The notes: a model not told the origin generated them from the letters alone. 64,000 nt of DNA from JAUVXE01 sp964349355 (GCA_964349355.1 CAYGFZ010000001.1:12494-76493), one strand, 5' to 3'. Positions 1 through 8,829 are shown, counted from the first letter of the stretch. Translations and numbers: made by a program.

Positions 1-62
1 CCGGCAAGGCCCCACACGACCCCTGTGGCTACATCGAGATTCGCTGCGATGGTCTCGATCAT
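1..62 (-). CDS. N-terminal fragment of an unidentified protein (gene cut by window edge)
   Basis: Only the first 20 codons lie inside the window. Reading leftwards, an ATG at 62-60 follows a strong ribosome binding site (GGAGGAGA) at a good distance, and the peptide begins MIETIAANLDVATGVVWG. The ATG, the Shine-Dalgarno and the open frame to the edge support a real gene start. The short hydrophobic start with a VVWG motif resembles the N-terminus of amino acid:cation symporters of the AGCS family, but twenty residues are too few to decide. Confidence 0.5.
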   Translation of the reverse strand, partial: MIETIAANLDVATGVVWGLA

Positions 63-170
63 GTCTTGTCTCCTCCTTCTGATCATTCACCTGATGAGGG
101 CGCATACCCTTTTCCACCTCCGAATCGCTTCCAAACTCCGTGCGGCGAATGGCGGTAGAACGCGGTTTCC

Positions 171-2123
171 TTACTCCTCCGCCGAGGAAATCCCATCAAG
201 TCTGAAGATGAATCTAACGTCGCCGGTGGCGCGGTCGGGCTTCCCGAGGAACGTATCGTACTCCTCGGCCGCCAGCTCCATGCGGCGCACGGTCACCTCG
301 CCAAGGCTCGCCTCGCCCAGACCTTCACCGATTCCGTCCGACATCGCGCCGAGTCCATCGATTGTGGCAGAGATACCCGGCAGCTCCATCCCCTCGAGCG
401 TCCCGCCGTCTCGGACAGCGAGCAGCGACACACGCAACTGTCCGAGCATCTCTGGTAACTCCTCGAGCGCACCAAGGCCCTCGGCAGCTGTCGCGATACC
501 CGAACCGACCTCGCCGATTCCTCCGGCGACTCCGCGCAACCCCTCCCGCGTGGTCACAAGTCCTGGCAACCGCTGTCCCTGGACGACTCCTCCATCACGC
601 AGGGTCTCCAGTGCTGCGGCGAGCGCTTCGAACTGCCCGGGAAGACCGGCCAGCGGAACAGTCCCTGACGCCAGTGCGTCGAGCGAATCGGCTATCTGTC
701 CGAGTCCTGTGGCCAGCCCGTCGAGCGAATCGCGGGTTTCGATGAGCCCGAGCGGCATCCCGAGCGCCTCGTTCCCGTCACGTAGCGCTTCGATCATGAG
801 CGTCTGCGTGGAGAGTCCCGTCGCGATCTCGGTCACGGCCTCCACGGTCGAGGTAGGCTCGATCGTCACCGTGTCGCCGGCCGAGGCAGCCACGAGGTCC
901 CACGCCATGCTCTCGAGTTCGGCGTTCGATGCCGCGATCGCGTCCAGATACGCGACCTGCCCGTCGATGAGCGCCACGAGTCCCGTTACTCCCTGCGCGG
1001 TATCTCGCACCCCCGATCCGATCACCTGGATCGCTCCGGGGACCTGGGCGAGACCCGAAAGATCCTGTCCGCGAATCCCTCCTATCACACCGTCGAGATA
1101 GGTGATCTGACCGTCAACGAGGTCGGCAAGCCCGTTTGCACCGGTGACGATCTCACGTGCGCCTGCCGCGAGTTGCTCGAATCCCTCTCCCACGCCAGAG
1201 AGTCCCGCAAGTTCGTCGGTATCGATCCCGCCCGCAATGGCTCCAAGGACCTCGTGGTGACCTTCGGAGAGTCGTGCGAGACCGTTGAGCCCATCGCGGA
1301 CCTCGCCGAGCTGATCGGTGACCGAAAAGTCCGGTGAACCCGCCATCTTCGGGAAGACCGAGACGACGATGGGCTCGATAGCGATATCGGTGCCGTCCAT
1401 CTCGATCACAACCGTCTGCTCCGGCTGTGGGAACGCCATAAACGTATGGCTGACCTTGGAACCGGTCACGGTCATGATCTCCGCATCGGCCTCGATGTTG
1501 CGAAACCGCGTCCCGTCCACGTCTATCATCACCGGAGCGAGCATCGGGACCCAGTACTCGACATCGTCGGTACGTACGACGCCATCGGCGTCCGCGTACG
1601 AAACGGTCTCCGTCACCACGAGTGAGTTCTTCACGGTGACCTCGATGCGGACGCGACCCGTTTCACCGGCGAGCTCATCAGGCTCGACAGCGCGACCGTC
1701 AAGGAAGTAGGCGGCTGAGACCTCGACGGGCAGCTCACGTTCGCTCTGAGCGCGGTAGAAGAAGTCACGGCGACCGTCGACATCCAACGTCCACTCGACA
1801 CCCTCAGGCGTCAGTCTCGGCTCGATCTCATCTTTGAGGGCCTCGGCCGAGGTGAGGGGTCCCGGGTCGAGCACATCGAGCGTTCCGACACCCTCGACAC
1901 GCAACCAATCGATGACAACAACGTCGCGTGGCTCGCCGAGCGAATCCGCAACGACGTATACGGTCTCATCATCGTGGATCTCGAAATCACCAGCAGCGCT
2001 CCTGCTCGATTCCGCGGTCGCCGGCAGGACCGCCGCAAGTGCGATCACTCCCACGAGTACGACGGCGAGTAGTGCGGAACGGACAGTGTCCGATGTGATT
2101 CTCCTCGGCATGCTGGATCTCAC
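171..2123 (-). CDS. Exported heptad-repeat protein paired with an MMPL transporter
   Basis: A 650-residue protein with a basic N-terminus and one hydrophobic helix at about residues 14-37, so it is secreted or membrane-anchored. Residues of about 275-600 contain many imperfect repeats built on Gly-Leu and Leu spacing (GL..L..G type), resembling the X-X-X-Leu-X-X-Gly heptad repeats of YhgE/Pip-like proteins. The N-terminal part (about 40-270) looks like mixed beta structure. Its start overlaps the end of the MMPL gene by 4 bases, so the two are translationally coupled. I infer a structural or adaptor partner of that transporter at the cell surface; no enzyme motif is visible. Confidence 0.8.
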   Translation of the reverse strand: MRSSMPRRITSDTVRSALLAVVLVGVIALAAVLPATAESSRSAAGDFEIHDDETVYVVADSLGEPRDVVVIDWLRVEGVGTLDVLDPGPLTSAEALKDEIEPRLTPEGVEWTLDVDGRRDFFYRAQSERELPVEVSAAYFLDGRAVEPDELAGETGRVRIEVTVKNSLVVTETVSYADADGVVRTDDVEYWVPMLAPVMIDVDGTRFRNIEADAEIMTVTGSKVSHTFMAFPQPEQTVVIEMDGTDIAIEPIVVSVFPKMAGSPDFSVTDQLGEVRDGLNGLARLSEGHHEVLGAIAGGIDTDELAGLSGVGEGFEQLAAGAREIVTGANGLADLVDGQITYLDGVIGGIRGQDLSGLAQVPGAIQVIGSGVRDTAQGVTGLVALIDGQVAYLDAIAASNAELESMAWDLVAASAGDTVTIEPTSTVEAVTEIATGLSTQTLMIEALRDGNEALGMPLGLIETRDSLDGLATGLGQIADSLDALASGTVPLAGLPGQFEALAAALETLRDGGVVQGQRLPGLVTTREGLRGVAGGIGEVGSGIATAAEGLGALEELPEMLGQLRVSLLAVRDGGTLEGMELPGISATIDGLGAMSDGIGEGLGEASLGEVTVRRMELAAEEYDTFLGKPDRATGDVRFIFRLDGISSAEE

Positions 2124-4192
2124 TTCCTCGGAATCTTCGGCCAGCCGAAACTGGCACGCTGCAGGACTGGCTGAGCGGCCACGAGCACCGCCGGGAGAAG
2201 AAACACGACCACCACGAAGCTGATGACGGCGCCCCTGGCGATCAGCAACGTCAAGTCGGTCACGGTGCTGACACTGCTGAGGAACACAAGACCGATCGTG
2301 GCCGCGAACATAGTGCTGGCACTGACCAGGATCGACGGCGCGGCGCCTCCGAGAGCCTCACGCATCGCCTCCTCGCGGTCACCGCGAGCAGCGAGCTCCT
2401 CCTCGTAGCGGGTCGTCAAGATGATCGCGTAGTCGACTGTCGCACCGAGCTGGATCGCCCCGATCGCAAGTGTCGCGATGAATATGATGTCACCGGCGGC
2501 AAACGATGCGATCCCCTGGTTGAACAGGATCGCAAGCTGGATGGCGGCAAGCAGTACGACCGGGACAGCCAGCGATCGGAACACGATCGCGACGATCACC
2601 GCGATAGCCGCGATGGAGAGCAGGTTCACCCGGCCGACATCACCGCGCGAGGTCTCCTCCATGTCGCCGAAGAGCACGCTCTGACCGGTCACGTGTGCCG
2701 TGCCCGGGTAGGCGGCGGCCACCTGGCGCAGATCAGCGATGACATCATCGGTACGCGAATCGCCGAAGTCGAAGGGGACATCGGCTCCCACGTAGGTGAA
2801 TCCATCTTTGATGAACCCCTCGCGGGCCTCGGCCGGGATGAACTCGGCGGGAATAAGCGGCGAGACCGCGCGCGTGAACGATATGACGTCGCTCACGCCT
2901 TCGACACGCCCTACCTCGGTGGTGAGCCGGTCGAGATCGGCGATGCGCCCGGTATCCTCCGCGACCACAAAGAATGTCTGCGCACGGCCGAACTCGTCGG
3001 CGAGGCGCTCAGTTGCCACGAGAGCCGGCAGATCGTCCGGAAGAGCACCATCAAGGTCGTAGCTGAGTTCAAGACGGTCATAACTCCACAGTGCGGGGAT
3101 GAACGCGAGCACGAAGAGCAGTGTGACCGGTACCGCTCGCCTGGCAAGCCAGCCACCCAACGCGTGAAAGTCCGGCAAGTGGACCTTGTGTGCGAATCGG
3201 CGAATAGCCCTGTCGAACGTCAGCAGGAGCGCGGGGAGGACCGTCATCACGGCGATGACCGTGATGACCACGCCGCGGGCCAGCGTGAACCCCATGTCGG
3301 CACCGAAACCGAGGCGCATGGCCCCGAGCGCCAGGAAACCCGCCGTGGTGGTGAGGGCTGCGGCAAGAACAGACTTGGACGTCGCGACGATCGCGTTGAC
3401 CATCGCACGCTCGTTGTCGGCGCGCACCCGCTCGTGCTCGTAGCGGTGGTAGAGGAACAGTGCGTAGTCCATGGTGACGGCAAACTGGAGAGCAAGCACG
3501 ATCACACCGGTCAGGTACGACATCTCCTGCCCGAGATAGAAGGCTGCGCCGAGGTTGTAGACGACCGCAAGTCCGATCGTGACCACGAACAGGACGGGCA
3601 CTATGACCGAAGGGATGGTCAGCAGGAGCGCAATCGAGACCAGCACCAGCGCAGCGATCGTGAACCGGGCGCTGTCGGCATCCATTACGTCTTCGAGTTC
3701 GAGTTGCTCGACACCCGATATGTAGGTCTCCTCGGCGGCCATAGCCTCGCGAAGCTCGGTGACGGCTGCGCGGGTGAGGGGGTCATTCGCGCTTTCGGTG
3801 AAGCTGACCTGGAAGAAGGTCGCATCCCCCGCGAAGTATGAATCGGCGAGGTCGTGGTCCCAGAACGGACGTGGCACGGCCAGATCGCCGAGATCGTCGA
3901 CCCAGGTGACCTCCTCGATGCCGTCGATCTGTTGCACGCGCGCAGTGATCGCCTGAACGGTGCGATCCGACGCGCCGACAACCATCACCTGCGCCGTGTT
4001 ACCGAGCGCGAAATCTCCCGAGAGAACCTCGAAGCCTTGCACTGAGTCGAGATCGTCGGGCAGGTAGGAAAGCATGTCGTAGTTGATGGACGTGTTCATC
4101 ATGCCGAACACACCGAAGACCAGCAGCAGACCCGCCAACGCAAAGACGGCCTTGCGCTTGTAGACGACCAGCTCCGCGAAGCGCCTCAGCAT
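2120..4192 (-). CDS. RND-superfamily MMPL-type membrane transporter
   Basis: A 690-residue polytopic membrane protein. It has one N-terminal membrane helix, an extracytoplasmic domain (about 40-175), a cluster of helices (about 178-370), a second extracytoplasmic domain (about 395-540) and a second helix cluster to the C-terminus: the duplicated layout of the MMPL/RND family. The length is short for RND pumps but normal for actinobacterial MMPL proteins. It probably exports a lipid or hydrophobic compound using the proton gradient; the substrate cannot be read from sequence. It overlaps the TetR gene by one base (TGATG) and the heptad-repeat gene by four, forming a three-gene operon under the TetR operator. 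Confidence 0.93.
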   Translation of the reverse strand: MLRRFAELVVYKRKAVFALAGLLLVFGVFGMMNTSINYDMLSYLPDDLDSVQGFEVLSGDFALGNTAQVMVVGASDRTVQAITARVQQIDGIEEVTWVDDLGDLAVPRPFWDHDLADSYFAGDATFFQVSFTESANDPLTRAAVTELREAMAAEETYISGVEQLELEDVMDADSARFTIAALVLVSIALLLTIPSVIVPVLFVVTIGLAVVYNLGAAFYLGQEMSYLTGVIVLALQFAVTMDYALFLYHRYEHERVRADNERAMVNAIVATSKSVLAAALTTTAGFLALGAMRLGFGADMGFTLARGVVITVIAVMTVLPALLLTFDRAIRRFAHKVHLPDFHALGGWLARRAVPVTLLFVLAFIPALWSYDRLELSYDLDGALPDDLPALVATERLADEFGRAQTFFVVAEDTGRIADLDRLTTEVGRVEGVSDVISFTRAVSPLIPAEFIPAEAREGFIKDGFTYVGADVPFDFGDSRTDDVIADLRQVAAAYPGTAHVTGQSVLFGDMEETSRGDVGRVNLLSIAAIAVIVAIVFRSLAVPVVLLAAIQLAILFNQGIASFAAGDIIFIATLAIGAIQLGATVDYAIILTTRYEEELAARGDREEAMREALGGAAPSILVSASTMFAATIGLVFLSSVSTVTDLTLLIARGAVISFVVVVFLLPAVLVAAQPVLQRASFGWPKIPRK

Positions 4193-4842
4193 CAGCGAGC
4201 GATCCCATCGAAGAAAAGCCGCGCGATGAACGCGGCATGATCTTCATCGGTGGTAACGCCGATGCGATCCTCGTACGGAACACTGAGCGCGCCCGCGGCA
4301 ACACGCGTGTTGACCAGGCCGAAGAGGCACTCAGCGGCCATCCACGGGTCGACCGGCTCAAACTCACCGGCTTCGATGCCCTCGGTGATGACGGCGGCGA
4401 GCGCCTCGATGGTGCGAGAAATGGCGGTCAGCAGCTCTGCGGCGAGCGGGCCTTCGGGGTCGGTAATGGGACGGATGAGGATCCGCACAAGCCCTTCGTC
4501 GGCGCTCACGTCCTCGATCCGCATGGTGATGAAGCGCTCCAGGCGCTCCCGTGCTGCTGTGCCGGGAGCGAGGGCCGCCCGGGAGCGCGCGTCGAACACC
4601 TCGCCTGCCCGCTCGACGATCGCGCGCAGCAGCGACTCCTTGTCGGAGTAGTGATAGTAGATGAGCGCGGTCGAGACGCCGCACGTCTGCGCGATGTCGG
4701 CGACAGCGACCGCTTCGTAGCCCCTGCGGCCGAAGAGCTCTATCGCGCACCCGAGAATCCGCTCGCGGGTGTCGAGAATCGCGTCATCGCCGTGCGACGG
4801 GTGCCGTGCGACGGAGTCTGGATCGCGTGTAGGTCCTGGCAT
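4192..4842 (-). CDS. TetR-family transcriptional regulator, likely autorepressor of the MMPL operon
   Basis: A 216-residue protein with a TetR helix-turn-helix at about residues 24-70; the recognition helix region reads GVSTALIYYHYSDKESLL, a typical TetR signature. The C-terminal part is the helical ligand-binding and dimerisation domain. It is the first gene of the TetR-MMPL-heptad operon. A palindrome lies upstream between its promoter and its start, so autorepression relieved by a ligand of the exporter is the natural model. The ligand is unknown. Confidence 0.93.
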   Translation of the reverse strand: MPGPTRDPDSVARHPSHGDDAILDTRERILGCAIELFGRRGYEAVAVADIAQTCGVSTALIYYHYSDKESLLRAIVERAGEVFDARSRAALAPGTAARERLERFITMRIEDVSADEGLVRILIRPITDPEGPLAAELLTAISRTIEALAAVITEGIEAGEFEPVDPWMAAECLFGLVNTRVAAGALSVPYEDRIGVTTDEDHAAFIARLFFDGIAR

Positions 4843-4912
4843 CGGGCATCTCCCCCGGAGAGCGGGTGTGAACTGCGGGTACGCTCTGCGTTCGCACGGA
4901 CGGCCGGAGTCC

Positions 4913-4930
4913 TGACTGAACGTTCAGTTA
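4913..4930. promoter_or_regulatory. Palindromic TetR operator
   Basis: The 14-base core ACTGAACGTTCAGT (4915-4928) is a perfect palindrome; the 18-base version has a single mismatched pair. It lies about 70 bases before the tetR start and just downstream of the predicted -10, over the expected transcription start. Palindromes of this TGAAC/GTTCA type are common TetR operators, so this is probably the autorepression site. Confidence 0.75.
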
Positions 4931-4932
4931 CC

Positions 4933-4961
4933 ATGTTGTGCCGATGGGACGAGGATGTCAA
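4933..4961 (-). promoter_or_regulatory. Predicted promoter of the TetR-MMPL operon
   Basis: On the minus strand a perfect -35 (TTGACA, 4961-4956) is followed after 17 bases by CAACAT (4938-4933), a weak -10. The TetR palindrome follows immediately, which supports the location although the -10 is poor. Confidence 0.5.
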
Positions 4962-4981
4962 CGGATCGAGCAGCCTCGCCT

Positions 4982-5647
4982 TCACCCCTCGATGACCGCC
5001 CGGTGCGCGAGCAATACTTTCCGAACCGCGGCAAGCCCGGCCCCCTCGTCGATCGCGATGGACGCCCGCACGGCGAGCGCTCCCTCGGCCATGTCGTGGT
5101 AGAGCGCGTAGGTGAGCCGGTCCTCGTCGTGCCGCGCGCGCCACACCAACCCTGCTGCACCCGGCGCACACGCGCACGCCGCCCTCCCCCACTCCCGCGT
5201 CAAAGGGTAGTCAGCCGAATCTGACTTCGTGAGCCACAGGCCCTGTCCCACGAGCCCCGCGTTCGCGCCGTGCAAGGCCACCAGCGCGAGATCACGAGTG
5301 ACCTCAAGCACGGAGACCGACCTGCCGAGCACCCCGCGTATCGGCACTGCCCGCGCCCCCTCGCCGGCGAGGGGGACGTCGCGCAAGACCACTTCGGCGA
5401 CCGCGCCTTCGAGCGAGTCCGCCGCGTAGAGTACCCCAGGGTGACCTGTGGGCGAGTTGAAGCGGCCTCCGGTGAAGCCGTCCGGCACGCTCACATCGAA
5501 CGAGATCGCGTCACGCGCCTGTGAGTGGATGCGCCAGAGCCGCGAACCGGCGGACAGGATCTCGGTGGCGGGCCGTCCGATGATGCCGTCTGTCGGCGGC
5601 AGGCGGCGCTGGTCGACCCACGGGTCGCCCCCTCTCGCACCTGTCAC
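4982..5647 (-). CDS. RES-domain toxin (predicted NAD+-degrading, MbcT-like)
   Basis: A 221-residue protein with RES family features: an N-terminal LWRIHS segment near residue 37, then the GGRFNSPTGHPGVLYAADS block with conserved Arg and Tyr, then the EGAVAEVVL helix with conserved Glu. RES toxins such as MbcT bind NAD+ and break it down by phosphorolysis or hydrolysis. The gene begins inside the end of the upstream antitoxin gene (4-base overlap), the usual order and coupling for RES/Xre modules. The N-terminal 30 residues and a C-terminal tail are less conserved. Toxicity has not been shown here; the assignment rests on motif and context. Confidence 0.85.
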   Translation of the reverse strand: MTGARGGDPWVDQRRLPPTDGIIGRPATEILSAGSRLWRIHSQARDAISFDVSVPDGFTGGRFNSPTGHPGVLYAADSLEGAVAEVVLRDVPLAGEGARAVPIRGVLGRSVSVLEVTRDLALVALHGANAGLVGQGLWLTKSDSADYPLTREWGRAACACAPGAAGLVWRARHDEDRLTYALYHDMAEGALAVRASIAIDEGAGLAAVRKVLLAHRAVIEG

Positions 5648-6351
5648 ACCGCGTCATCCTCGGCGAGCGACTCCGCGAGCGCGACGATCTCAGCCTCGCG
5701 CTCTTCATCCCCCAGCAGGTCCGCCGGTGCCGTGCCGCCCAGCCGCCCGCTGGGAGCGAGCCACCACGATGCAACTCCCCACGGGTCTTCAGCAGCGCAG
5801 AGCAGCATGTTAGCCTGCTCGGCTGCCGGGTACACCCTACCGCGCGCAGAGTCGATCTGAAACGCCGGATAGAGGTACTGGTTGCGATGCGGCACGCCGA
5901 GGAGCCGGCTCGCGACCCGCCTGCGGTTCGCGAGTTGACGCGGATTCTTCGAGCTCGACCCCAGCAGGTGTGACACGGCAGACGCCGTCAGGAGCTCGGA
6001 CTCGTAGACGCGGGCCCGTACCTGGCCACGGAGCGCGCTTTCGGTAAGCACATCGGCATCATTGAAACGCGGGAGCTCGACCTCGTCGACAACGATGCAC
6101 GGGTCGCCTGCGAGCTCCTCGGCGAGACCCTCTGCAAGGCCTGCCGAGCGCAGGAACGCGAGAAGCGACACGCGATGACGACCGAGTCCCGGAAGCGTCG
6201 GGCTCACCTCGGCAGCGAACGAGACCAGCGCGCGCTCGCGTTCAGCAGCGGTCTTCGCGCCCGCGAGTAAACTGACCGCCCGCTCCCACTCATCGGCGGG
6301 GGGGGCGTGTGGCTCTGCGGCGACGCGCGAACGATCGATCTTCGAGCACAT
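5644..6351 (-). CDS. Xre/MbcA-type antitoxin (DUF2384-like) of the RES module
   Basis: The ATG at 6351 was chosen because GGGAGGT lies just upstream; a longer open frame continues upstream through the operator region and is unlikely to be translated. The 235-residue product has a helical middle part with an HTH-like segment (ASAVSHLLG...RRRVASRLLG), then YPAFQID, and a C-terminal part matching the DUF2384 pattern: DPWGVASWWL followed by GRLGGTAPADLL. These are features of antitoxins that neutralise RES toxins by blocking the active site and that repress their own operon. The N-terminal 80 residues match nothing I recognise. It couples directly to the toxin gene. Confidence 0.8.
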   Translation of the reverse strand: MCSKIDRSRVAAEPHAPPADEWERAVSLLAGAKTAAERERALVSFAAEVSPTLPGLGRHRVSLLAFLRSAGLAEGLAEELAGDPCIVVDEVELPRFNDADVLTESALRGQVRARVYESELLTASAVSHLLGSSSKNPRQLANRRRVASRLLGVPHRNQYLYPAFQIDSARGRVYPAAEQANMLLCAAEDPWGVASWWLAPSGRLGGTAPADLLGDEEREAEIVALAESLAEDDAV

Positions 6352-6380
6352 GGCGACCTCCCATCGGGCTACTCTCGGAC

Positions 6381-6424
6381 GATATGATACATACGATACG
6401 GATGCGTTCATCGTATCATACGTA
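6381..6424. repeat. Direct and inverted GATAC repeats: probable toxin-antitoxin operator
   Basis: About 30-70 bases before the antitoxin start is an AT-rich island with repeated half-sites: TATGATAC (6383-6390), ATACGATAC (6391-6399) and the inverted copy ATCGTATCATACGT (6410-6423). TATGATAC pairs with GTATCATA (6413-6420), and ATACGAT with ATCGTAT (6410-6416). Multiple half-sites in both orientations fit cooperative binding by an antitoxin complex. The block also contains -10-like TATGAT/TATCAT hexamers. Confidence 0.65.
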
Positions 6425-6442
6425 CCCTCGCCGGCGAGGATG

Positions 6443-7597
6443 CTAACGGGAGCAGGCTTCCCGGTTACCGTCCCCCGCTGCCACCCTCGCGAACTCCTCG
6501 GCAAAACGCGAAGCGAGGCGCTCGAAGGTGAATCCCTCGGCCATCTCGCGCGCGGCGAAGGGTACCGGCGGGTCGAGGATCAGCGAGCGCAGCTTGGCCA
6601 CAAGCGCGCCCGGGTGCTCGTAACGGAACTCGGGCGCATAGAGGTCGGGGTATGCAAGGCGATCGGGCACGAGCGGGTAGGCGCCGCAGTAGCACGCCTC
6701 GACCATCGCCAGGCCAAAGAACTCGTTGATCGCTGTCGAGACAGCGATGTCTGCCGAGGCGAGGAGTTCCGCGTACGCCCCGCGCGATCCCGGCTCGCCG
6801 GCGTGCACGAGCCGGTCGCCGAGGGCCGCGGCGGCCTGCTGCATGAGGTCGGCGGTCTCGCGGAACGCCTGGCCGGCGATGGCGACCTCGAAGTCGAGCC
6901 CCTCGCCCGCCAGCGTGCTGACCGCGGCGAAGAACGCCTCCGGGTCCTTGTCGTGCTCCCAGCGATGCGGCCATACGATGCGGGGTCGACGGCCACGAGT
7001 CGGCGGCAGCACGTGATCGAAGGGCACCGGATCGAACGGGGGCGCCAACACCGCAGACTTCTCGGCGATTTGCTCGGCGACGCCCCGTGGATGGTGATCG
7101 GGGAACCGTTTCAGGAACGGCCCGCTCTCGCCGACGAACCGCTCGAGGTTCCAGCGCGTATTGAAGAGGCAACGCTGCGCAGCGAGTGCGCTCGTGATGT
7201 TGGTGAGAGGGAACTGGAAGTCCCACTCGGCCTCGTGCCGGTTGGGGTAGACGAGCTGGTTCTCGTGGAAGTAGACGATCGCGGGGACAGCGGCGAGTTC
7301 GGGACCCGCCAGGCCCTTGAACTCGGCGAGGTTCACGAAGGTAGAGGCGAACACCAGGTCGAAAGCGGGTCCCTCCCCTCCCGCAGTGCGCCATGCCTCG
7401 GCGAGCGCGCGCGCCTCGGCAGCCATCGAGATCGCCGCACCGCGCATCCGCCACTTCCACTTTCGTGCAGGTAGTGTGAGCAAAGTCCACCCGGCATCCA
7501 CATGCTCCACGAGCCCATCGAGAACCGCACGATGCGAGCCGCCGTAGTAGGGCTCGAGCGCGAGGATCCGCAGTCGACCTCCCCTGCCCGCATCCAT
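6443..7597 (-). CDS. Predicted tRNA-queuosine alpha-mannosyltransferase (DUF3524, GT-B fold)
   Basis: A 384-residue glycosyltransferase. The N-terminus (LALEPYYGGSHRAVLDG, about residues 12-28) followed by RKWKWRMRG is the DUF3524 signature shared with GTDC1/QTMAN, which adds mannose to queuosine in tRNA-Asp. The C-terminal half has the GT-B nucleotide-sugar region (HRWEHDKDPEAFF, then EFFGLAMVEACYCGAYPLVP with the acidic sugar-phosphate contact). Its ATG overlaps the thiI stop, and thiI is also a tRNA modification gene, which supports the assignment. Donor and target are inferred from the family. Confidence 0.85.
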   Translation of the reverse strand: MDAGRGGRLRILALEPYYGGSHRAVLDGLVEHVDAGWTLLTLPARKWKWRMRGAAISMAAEARALAEAWRTAGGEGPAFDLVFASTFVNLAEFKGLAGPELAAVPAIVYFHENQLVYPNRHEAEWDFQFPLTNITSALAAQRCLFNTRWNLERFVGESGPFLKRFPDHHPRGVAEQIAEKSAVLAPPFDPVPFDHVLPPTRGRRPRIVWPHRWEHDKDPEAFFAAVSTLAGEGLDFEVAIAGQAFRETADLMQQAAAALGDRLVHAGEPGSRGAYAELLASADIAVSTAINEFFGLAMVEACYCGAYPLVPDRLAYPDLYAPEFRYEHPGALVAKLRSLILDPPVPFAAREMAEGFTFERLASRFAEEFARVAAGDGNREACSR

Positions 7598-8820
7598 CAG
7601 CGCGCCTCTGCGGGAACGACACCCTCGGGCAGCCGTTTCGGCGCACGATAGGCGGGCGAGCCGAAGTCACGGTAGACCGCCGAGGAGACTGCGTCGGCGA
7701 CCATGCGCTCCATGTCGAGCAGCTCTTCTGCGGCGCGGACCTCGGCGACGGTAGCGCGTGTGGCGGGGGTCCTCGGCATGAAGAGCGTGCAGCAGTCGGT
7801 GTGGTCGACAGTGGACAGCTCGAAGGTGCCGATCCGGCGAGCCTCGATGATGATCTCGACCTTGTCGGTACCGATCAACGGCCGCAGCACGGGCAGGGTC
7901 GCGGCATCATCGACCGCGGCGATGTTCTCGAGCGTCTGGGACGCGACCTGGCCGAGACTCTCGCCCGTCACAAGCGCCCGGGCGCCCTCGACCGCGGCGA
8001 ACTCCTCGGCCACCCGGACCATCACGCGGCGGTAGAGTAGCACGCGCAGGTCGGGTGGGACGGCGAGCGATATCTCGCGCTGCAGATCGCCGAAGGGGAC
8101 CACGTAGATGCGGGCCATGCCGCCGTAGAGCGAAAGCGCCGCACCGATCTCGGCGACGAGCCTCTCGGAACGATCGTCGGTCTGCGGGCGCCCTGAGAAG
8201 TGAACGCCCACGACGACGGCACCTCGCTTCATGAGACGCCAGGTAGCCACGGGCGAGTCGATGCCAGCGGACAGGAGCGAGACCACCGTACCCGCCGTTC
8301 CGACAGGAAGGCCACCGGAGCCGGGAAATTTGCGCGAGAAGATGAACGCGTCGCCCTGCACGACCTCGATGAAGCACCATGCGTCCGGGTTCGAGAGATC
8401 GACACGCAGTCCGGTCTCGTCGACGACATGCTGGCCGATAGCACGTTTCATCTGTAAGGAAGAGACCGGGTGGTCGGTGTTGGAGCGTCGCGCCTCGATC
8501 CCGAAACTCTTCGCACCCGGGACATCGCCCACTGCGAGCAGCACAGCAGCCTTCATGTCGTGTGCCTCACGGGAGGAGATGTAGACGGGTGCGGCGTAGG
8601 AGACCCCGGGAATCGCAGCCGCGCGCCCGCACACTTCATCGAGACGCGAGGTATCGGTCACCCGCACCAGCAAGCGGCTCGAAATGCGCTCGACCTTCTC
8701 GACCGGCATCCCGGCTAGAGCAGCATCGAGGTTATCCCGGAGGCGGATCTCGAAAGTGGAGCGGTTGCGCCCCTTGAGCCCGATCTCGTGATAGTGGATG
8801 AGTGCACCGCGCTCGAACAT
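7597..8820 (-). CDS. thiI: tRNA 4-thiouridine synthetase ThiI
   Basis: A 407-residue protein with an N-terminal ferredoxin-like/THUMP part (about 1-165) and a PP-loop ATP pyrophosphatase domain; the P-loop variant reads LLSAGIDSPVATW at about residue 185. ThiI transfers sulfur to U8 of tRNA and, in some bacteria, to ThiS for thiamine. There is no C-terminal rhodanese domain, as in Bacillus-type ThiI, so sulfur handover probably relies on a separate cysteine desulfurase. It lies 9 bases after rpoZ and overlaps the mannosyltransferase by one base. Confidence 0.95.
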   Translation of the reverse strand: MFERGALIHYHEIGLKGRNRSTFEIRLRDNLDAALAGMPVEKVERISSRLLVRVTDTSRLDEVCGRAAAIPGVSYAAPVYISSREAHDMKAAVLLAVGDVPGAKSFGIEARRSNTDHPVSSLQMKRAIGQHVVDETGLRVDLSNPDAWCFIEVVQGDAFIFSRKFPGSGGLPVGTAGTVVSLLSAGIDSPVATWRLMKRGAVVVGVHFSGRPQTDDRSERLVAEIGAALSLYGGMARIYVVPFGDLQREISLAVPPDLRVLLYRRVMVRVAEEFAAVEGARALVTGESLGQVASQTLENIAAVDDAATLPVLRPLIGTDKVEIIIEARRIGTFELSTVDHTDCCTLFMPRTPATRATVAEVRAAEELLDMERMVADAVSSAVYRDFGSPAYRAPKRLPEGVVPAEAR

Positions 8821-8829
8821 GGCACCGCG

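Noticed and set aside
171..2123. Tandem DNA repeat array in the heptad-repeat gene
   Set aside because: The repetition is at protein level with diverged codons; no DNA-level array or CRISPR-like spacing is present.
2693..3841. A 382-codon plus-strand open frame
   Set aside because: It lies opposite the MMPL gene; its product is rich in Arg, Glu, Asp and His without domain pattern, as expected from antisense of high-GC membrane coding DNA.
6352..6504. 51-codon extension of the antitoxin
   Set aside because: It would translate through the repeat-rich operator and into the preceding gene, whereas the ATG at 6351 has a good ribosome binding site.
6350..7474. A 374-codon plus-strand frame opposite the DUF3524 glycosyltransferase
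   Set aside because: No domain or ribosome binding site; the opposite strand has clear family motifs.
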